Shown here: positions 61,872 through 64,000 of the stretch, one piece after another
Numbering within the stretch: position 1 is the first letter of the stretch
How the letters are laid out: each line of letters opens with the position of its first letter
Assembly (NCBI RefSeq): GCF_047730175.1
Contig: NZ_CP159833.1
Location: 992,001 to 1,056,000 of the forward strand
DNA from: Marifrigoribacter sp047730175
GTDB lineage: Bacteria > Bacteroidota > Bacteroidia > Flavobacteriales > Flavobacteriaceae
Reading direction: 5' to 3'
DNA length: 64,000 nt
The notes under the pieces: model-generated
The model's input: the letters and a program-made list of their open reading frames with translations, nothing else
Databases searched by the model: none
What the model was told of the DNA's origin: nothing
Program-made: the position numbers and the translations under genes

Positions 61872-62378
61872 ATGGAGGGCGAAATTAAAAATAGGGTTGC
61901 AAACAGTAAATTAATTACTATTGATCTTGAAGATTATTATCCTCAAGGAGAACGATTAATTGTTGATATTTCACCTTGGCTATATGAAGGCATCATTCTA
62001 CGTGAAAAAGAATTTAGAACCTTTATTAAAAATCATCAATGGGAACAATACCAAGATTGCTATGTTGCAATTCATTGTTCTAGTGAAGCTATAATTCCTG
62101 CTTGGGCCTATACTTTAGTTTCAGTTCATTTAAATCCCTTTGTAAAAAAATCATGTGTAGGTTCTTTAAATGATTTAGAGACCATTCTTTATGCTGAAAT
62201 TATTTCAGAATTAAATTTTGAAGAACTTAAAGACAAACCAATTATTATAAAAGGATGTTCAAACAAACCTGTTCCAGAAAATGCCTACCTCCTTTTAGCA
62301 CAAAAAATACTTCCCTTTGCTAAAAGCATTATGTATGGTGAAGCCTGCTCAGCAGTTCCGCTTTATAAAAATAAATAG
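61872..62378 (+). CDS. DUF2480 family protein
   Basis: 168 residues, soluble, matching DUF2480: LITIDLEDYYPQGERLIVDI, WLYEGIILREKEFRTFIKNH, CYVAIHCSSEAIIPAWAY and IIIKGCSNKPVPENAYL. It follows the SUF genes in many Flavobacteriia, so a role linked to Fe-S or sulfur chemistry is suspected but not shown; Cys residues in the CSS and KGCSNKP phrases could act. It is separated from sufT by the repeat array. The frame upstream of the ATG remains open for 22 codons and holds a diverged SufT-like tail (SEDAKLGLKNV). Confidence 0.88.
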   Translation: MEGEIKNRVANSKLITIDLEDYYPQGERLIVDISPWLYEGIILREKEFRTFIKNHQWEQYQDCYVAIHCSSEAIIPAWAYTLVSVHLNPFVKKSCVGSLNDLETILYAEIISELNFEELKDKPIIIKGCSNKPVPENAYLLLAQKILPFAKSIMYGEACSAVPLYKNK

Positions 62379-62460
62379 GCTGTTTATCGAATAAATTATA
62401 CTTTTTCATCAAATACAATCTAGTTTTCTATTTGTACTAATTAATTCTAAAGAGAAATAT

Positions 62461-62468
62461 TATATTTG
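62461..62468 (+). promoter_or_regulatory. Predicted -7 element of the DUF3078 gene
   Basis: TATATTTG, perfect TAnnTTTG, 23 nt before the ATG at 62492; a TTTG at 62431-62434 is 26 nt upstream. Confidence 0.4.
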
Positions 62469-62491
62469 TACAAATTTTCAAAAACATAACA

Positions 62492-63340
62492 ATGAAAAAA
62501 ATTACATTATTATTGGCTTTATTTGCCATATCGTTTTCAGGATTTTCACAAGAAACAGAGGAAGAAGGTCCAAAACAAGGATGGACTAGAGGTGGAAATA
62601 TTAGTCTATTATTTAATCAATCTTCATTTTCTAATTGGGCTGCTGGTGGTCAAGATAATATCTCTGGAACCTTAGGGATCAATTATGATTTTAATTACGT
62701 AAAAGAAGACATTACTTGGGACAATAAAATTATTGTGTCTTACGGTTTAAATAAATTGGATGATCAAGATGTTCAAAAAACAGATGATCGATTAGAATTA
62801 AATTCTTTATTAGGTAAAAAAGCAAAAGGATTTTGGTATTACTCTTGGTTTTTTAATGCAAAAACTCAAATGGATGTAGGATATGATAAAGATTCAGGTA
62901 TTGAAACCAGTCATGGTTTTTCCCCAACTTATTTACAAACAGGTCCAGGTATGTTATGGAAAAAAAGTGACAACTTAAAAGTAAATATTGCGCCAGCTAC
63001 TGCAAGATTAATAATTATTGATGATCACTTTACAGAATTTGGTGAATCATTTGGTGTTGAGCAAGGAAAAAATACTCGATTTGAATTTGGTGCTTCGATT
63101 GGAGCTTATTATAAAGTAAATTTAATGGCTAATATTTCTATGGAGAACATGTTAAATTTATATTCAAATTACTTAGAAGATCCACAAAATGTAGATATCG
63201 ATTATACCATGAACTTAGTGATGAAAGTGAATAAATATATTTCAGCTAATTTATCATTCCAAACAATCTATGATGACAATGCTTATGAAGGCTTTCAAAT
63301 TAGAGAAGTATTTGGTGTAGGTGTAAATTTTGGTTTCTAA
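62492..63340 (+). CDS. DUF3078 outer-membrane protein
   Basis: 282 residues with signal peptide MKKITLLLALFAISFSGFSQ. The mature part starts with GWTRGGNISLLFNQSSFSNW, the DUF3078 marker, and continues as beta-strands of a small barrel (AAGGQDNISGTLGINYDFNY, FGASIGAYYKVNLMANISME) with a C-terminal aromatic end (VGVNFGF). An outer-membrane location is likely; the function is unknown. It often follows DUF2480 and the SUF genes in Flavobacteriia. A terminator hairpin comes after it. Confidence 0.9.
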   Translation: MKKITLLLALFAISFSGFSQETEEEGPKQGWTRGGNISLLFNQSSFSNWAAGGQDNISGTLGINYDFNYVKEDITWDNKIIVSYGLNKLDDQDVQKTDDRLELNSLLGKKAKGFWYYSWFFNAKTQMDVGYDKDSGIETSHGFSPTYLQTGPGMLWKKSDNLKVNIAPATARLIIIDDHFTEFGESFGVEQGKNTRFEFGASIGAYYKVNLMANISMENMLNLYSNYLEDPQNVDIDYTMNLVMKVNKYISANLSFQTIYDDNAYEGFQIREVFGVGVNFGF

Positions 63341-63360
63341 AACTTCCTTTTAATTAATTA

Positions 63361-63391
63361 AAAAGCCGACATAAAATGTCGGCTTTTTTTA
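63361..63391. terminator. Bidirectional terminator between the DUF3078 gene and hflX
   Basis: Stem AAAAGCCGACAT / ATGTCGGCTTTT with an AAA loop and T-run, between convergent genes. Confidence 0.92.
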
Positions 63392-64000
63392 TTCTGTATA
63401 TTCATCATATAAAAATTGATTATAAGGAAATCGCTTTGTATGAACCTCTTTTACTTTGTTATACACTGTCTCTTTAAATTTATCAATATTTTCTTTATTT
63501 AAGGCTGATATAAATATAGCATCCCCATTAACTCTATTCATCCAAGTTTGCTCCCATTCCTGAAGCGTAAAATGAGCTTCTGTTTTTTCAGTGACTATAT
63601 CATCTTCCTCAATGGTTTCAGGATGATACGCATCAATTTTATTAAAAACCATCAACGTTGGTTTGTCTGAAGCTTTAATTTCTTCTAATACTTTATTTAC
63701 TGAATCTATATGATCTTCAAAAGATGCATGTGATATATCTACAATGTGTAATAATAGATCTGCTTCACGTACTTCATCTAAGGTACTTTTAAACGACTCT
63801 ACTAATTGAGTAGGTAGTTTTCTAATAAACCCTACCGTATCACTTAACAAAAAAGGCAAGTTGCCAATAACCACTTTCCTTACCGTAGTATCTAAGGTGG
63901 CAAATAGTTTATTTTCAGCAAAAACTTTAGATTTACTAATGACATTCATTAATGTAGACTTCCCAACATTGGTATACCCTACTAAAGCAACTCTCACTAA
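63389..64000 (-). CDS. hflX: GTPase HflX, partial (N-terminal half outside window)
   Basis: 203 C-terminal residues, open to the right edge. The G domain is complete: P-loop VALVGYTNVGKSTLMN, switch region LFATLDTTVRKV, DTVGFIRKLPTQLVESFKST (G3), NKID (VFNKIDAY, G4) and ISALNKEN (G5). The C-terminal helix ends YNQFLYDEYTE. HflX binds the large ribosomal subunit and splits stalled ribosomes. A GTG at 63997 falls inside the G-domain and is not the true start; the ~200-residue N-terminal domain is missing only because the window ends. Confidence 0.93.
   Translation of the reverse strand, partial: LVRVALVGYTNVGKSTLMNVISKSKVFAENKLFATLDTTVRKVVIGNLPFLLSDTVGFIRKLPTQLVESFKSTLDEVREADLLLHIVDISHASFEDHIDSVNKVLEEIKASDKPTLMVFNKIDAYHPETIEEDDIVTEKTEAHFTLQEWEQTWMNRVNGDAIFISALNKENIDKFKETVYNKVKEVHTKRFPYNQFLYDEYTE

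Noticed and set aside
1..64000. CRISPR arrays, tRNA or rRNA genes, IS elements, prophage or anti-phage systems
   Set aside because: I looked for repeat-spacer patterns, transposase or integrase motifs, and clover-leaf genes and found none.

Overview
The window is AT-rich chromosomal DNA from a member of the Bacteroidota, most likely a marine-type Flavobacteriaceae. This rests on many lipoproteins and secreted proteins with type IX secretion (T9SS) C-terminal sorting domains, on families typical of the group (DUF3109, DUF2480, DUF3078, DUF6503-like, S46 peptidase, choice-of-anchor B, MbnP), and on promoters of the Bacteroidota form (TTG, about 20 nt, TAnnTTTG). No rRNA, tRNA, insertion sequence, prophage or CRISPR array was seen. 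Most of the window is ordinary core genome, cut by strong terminator hairpins into short transcription units on both strands.

Layout. 1-5.7 kb: a partial marC, a DUF3109 protein and the class Ia ribonucleotide reductase pair nrdB-nrdA. 5.8-8.3 kb: a secreted esterase-fold protein that lacks its serine nucleophile, then two genes that run into each other and look cut at a rearrangement junction near 7.8 kb. 8.4-12.6 kb: radA, a Tas-like aldo/keto reductase, an OmpA-like lipoprotein and xth. 12.6-19.1 kb: palindromic repeats, a 1145-residue outer-membrane barrel protein and a GEVED/T9SS secreted protein. 19.2-31.1 kb: a small lipoprotein, glyS, a coiled-coil membrane protein, comF, an Ig-like lipoprotein, an omega-amidase, an S46 dipeptidyl peptidase with the DPP11 specificity arginine, a methionine-type aminotransferase and a TPR hybrid histidine kinase. 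31.2-34.7 kb: the sdhCAB operon (minus strand). 34.7-43.4 kb: a sortilin/VPS10-like protein, a Crp-family regulator, pepP, brnQ, an alpha/beta hydrolase, two tiny paired zinc-ribbon proteins and thiL.

43.5-52.8 kb is the most distinctive part. Four tandem choice-of-anchor B (LVIVD-repeat) paralogues, one lipoprotein and three T9SS cargo proteins, are followed by a tight three-gene unit: a seven-repeat propeller lipoprotein, an MbnP-family protein and a di-haem MbnH-type cytochrome c peroxidase. By analogy with known MbnP/MbnH pairs, this is a candidate surface copper-handling system.

52.9-62.4 kb holds the SUF iron-sulfur assembly genes in two blocks, sufA-sufB-lipoprotein-sufC-sufD and sufS-sufE-sufT-DUF2480. 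They are separated by a T9SS-protein pseudogene that carries three in-frame stop codons and no frameshift. A lipoprotein of unknown function sits between sufB and sufC, and an exact 135-bp tandem repeat has formed at the end of sufT. The window closes with a DUF3078 outer-membrane protein and the C-terminal part of hflX.

A recurring regulatory pattern is that five genes have a TAnnTTTG/A promoter element ending exactly 4 nt before the ATG, which predicts leaderless mRNAs.
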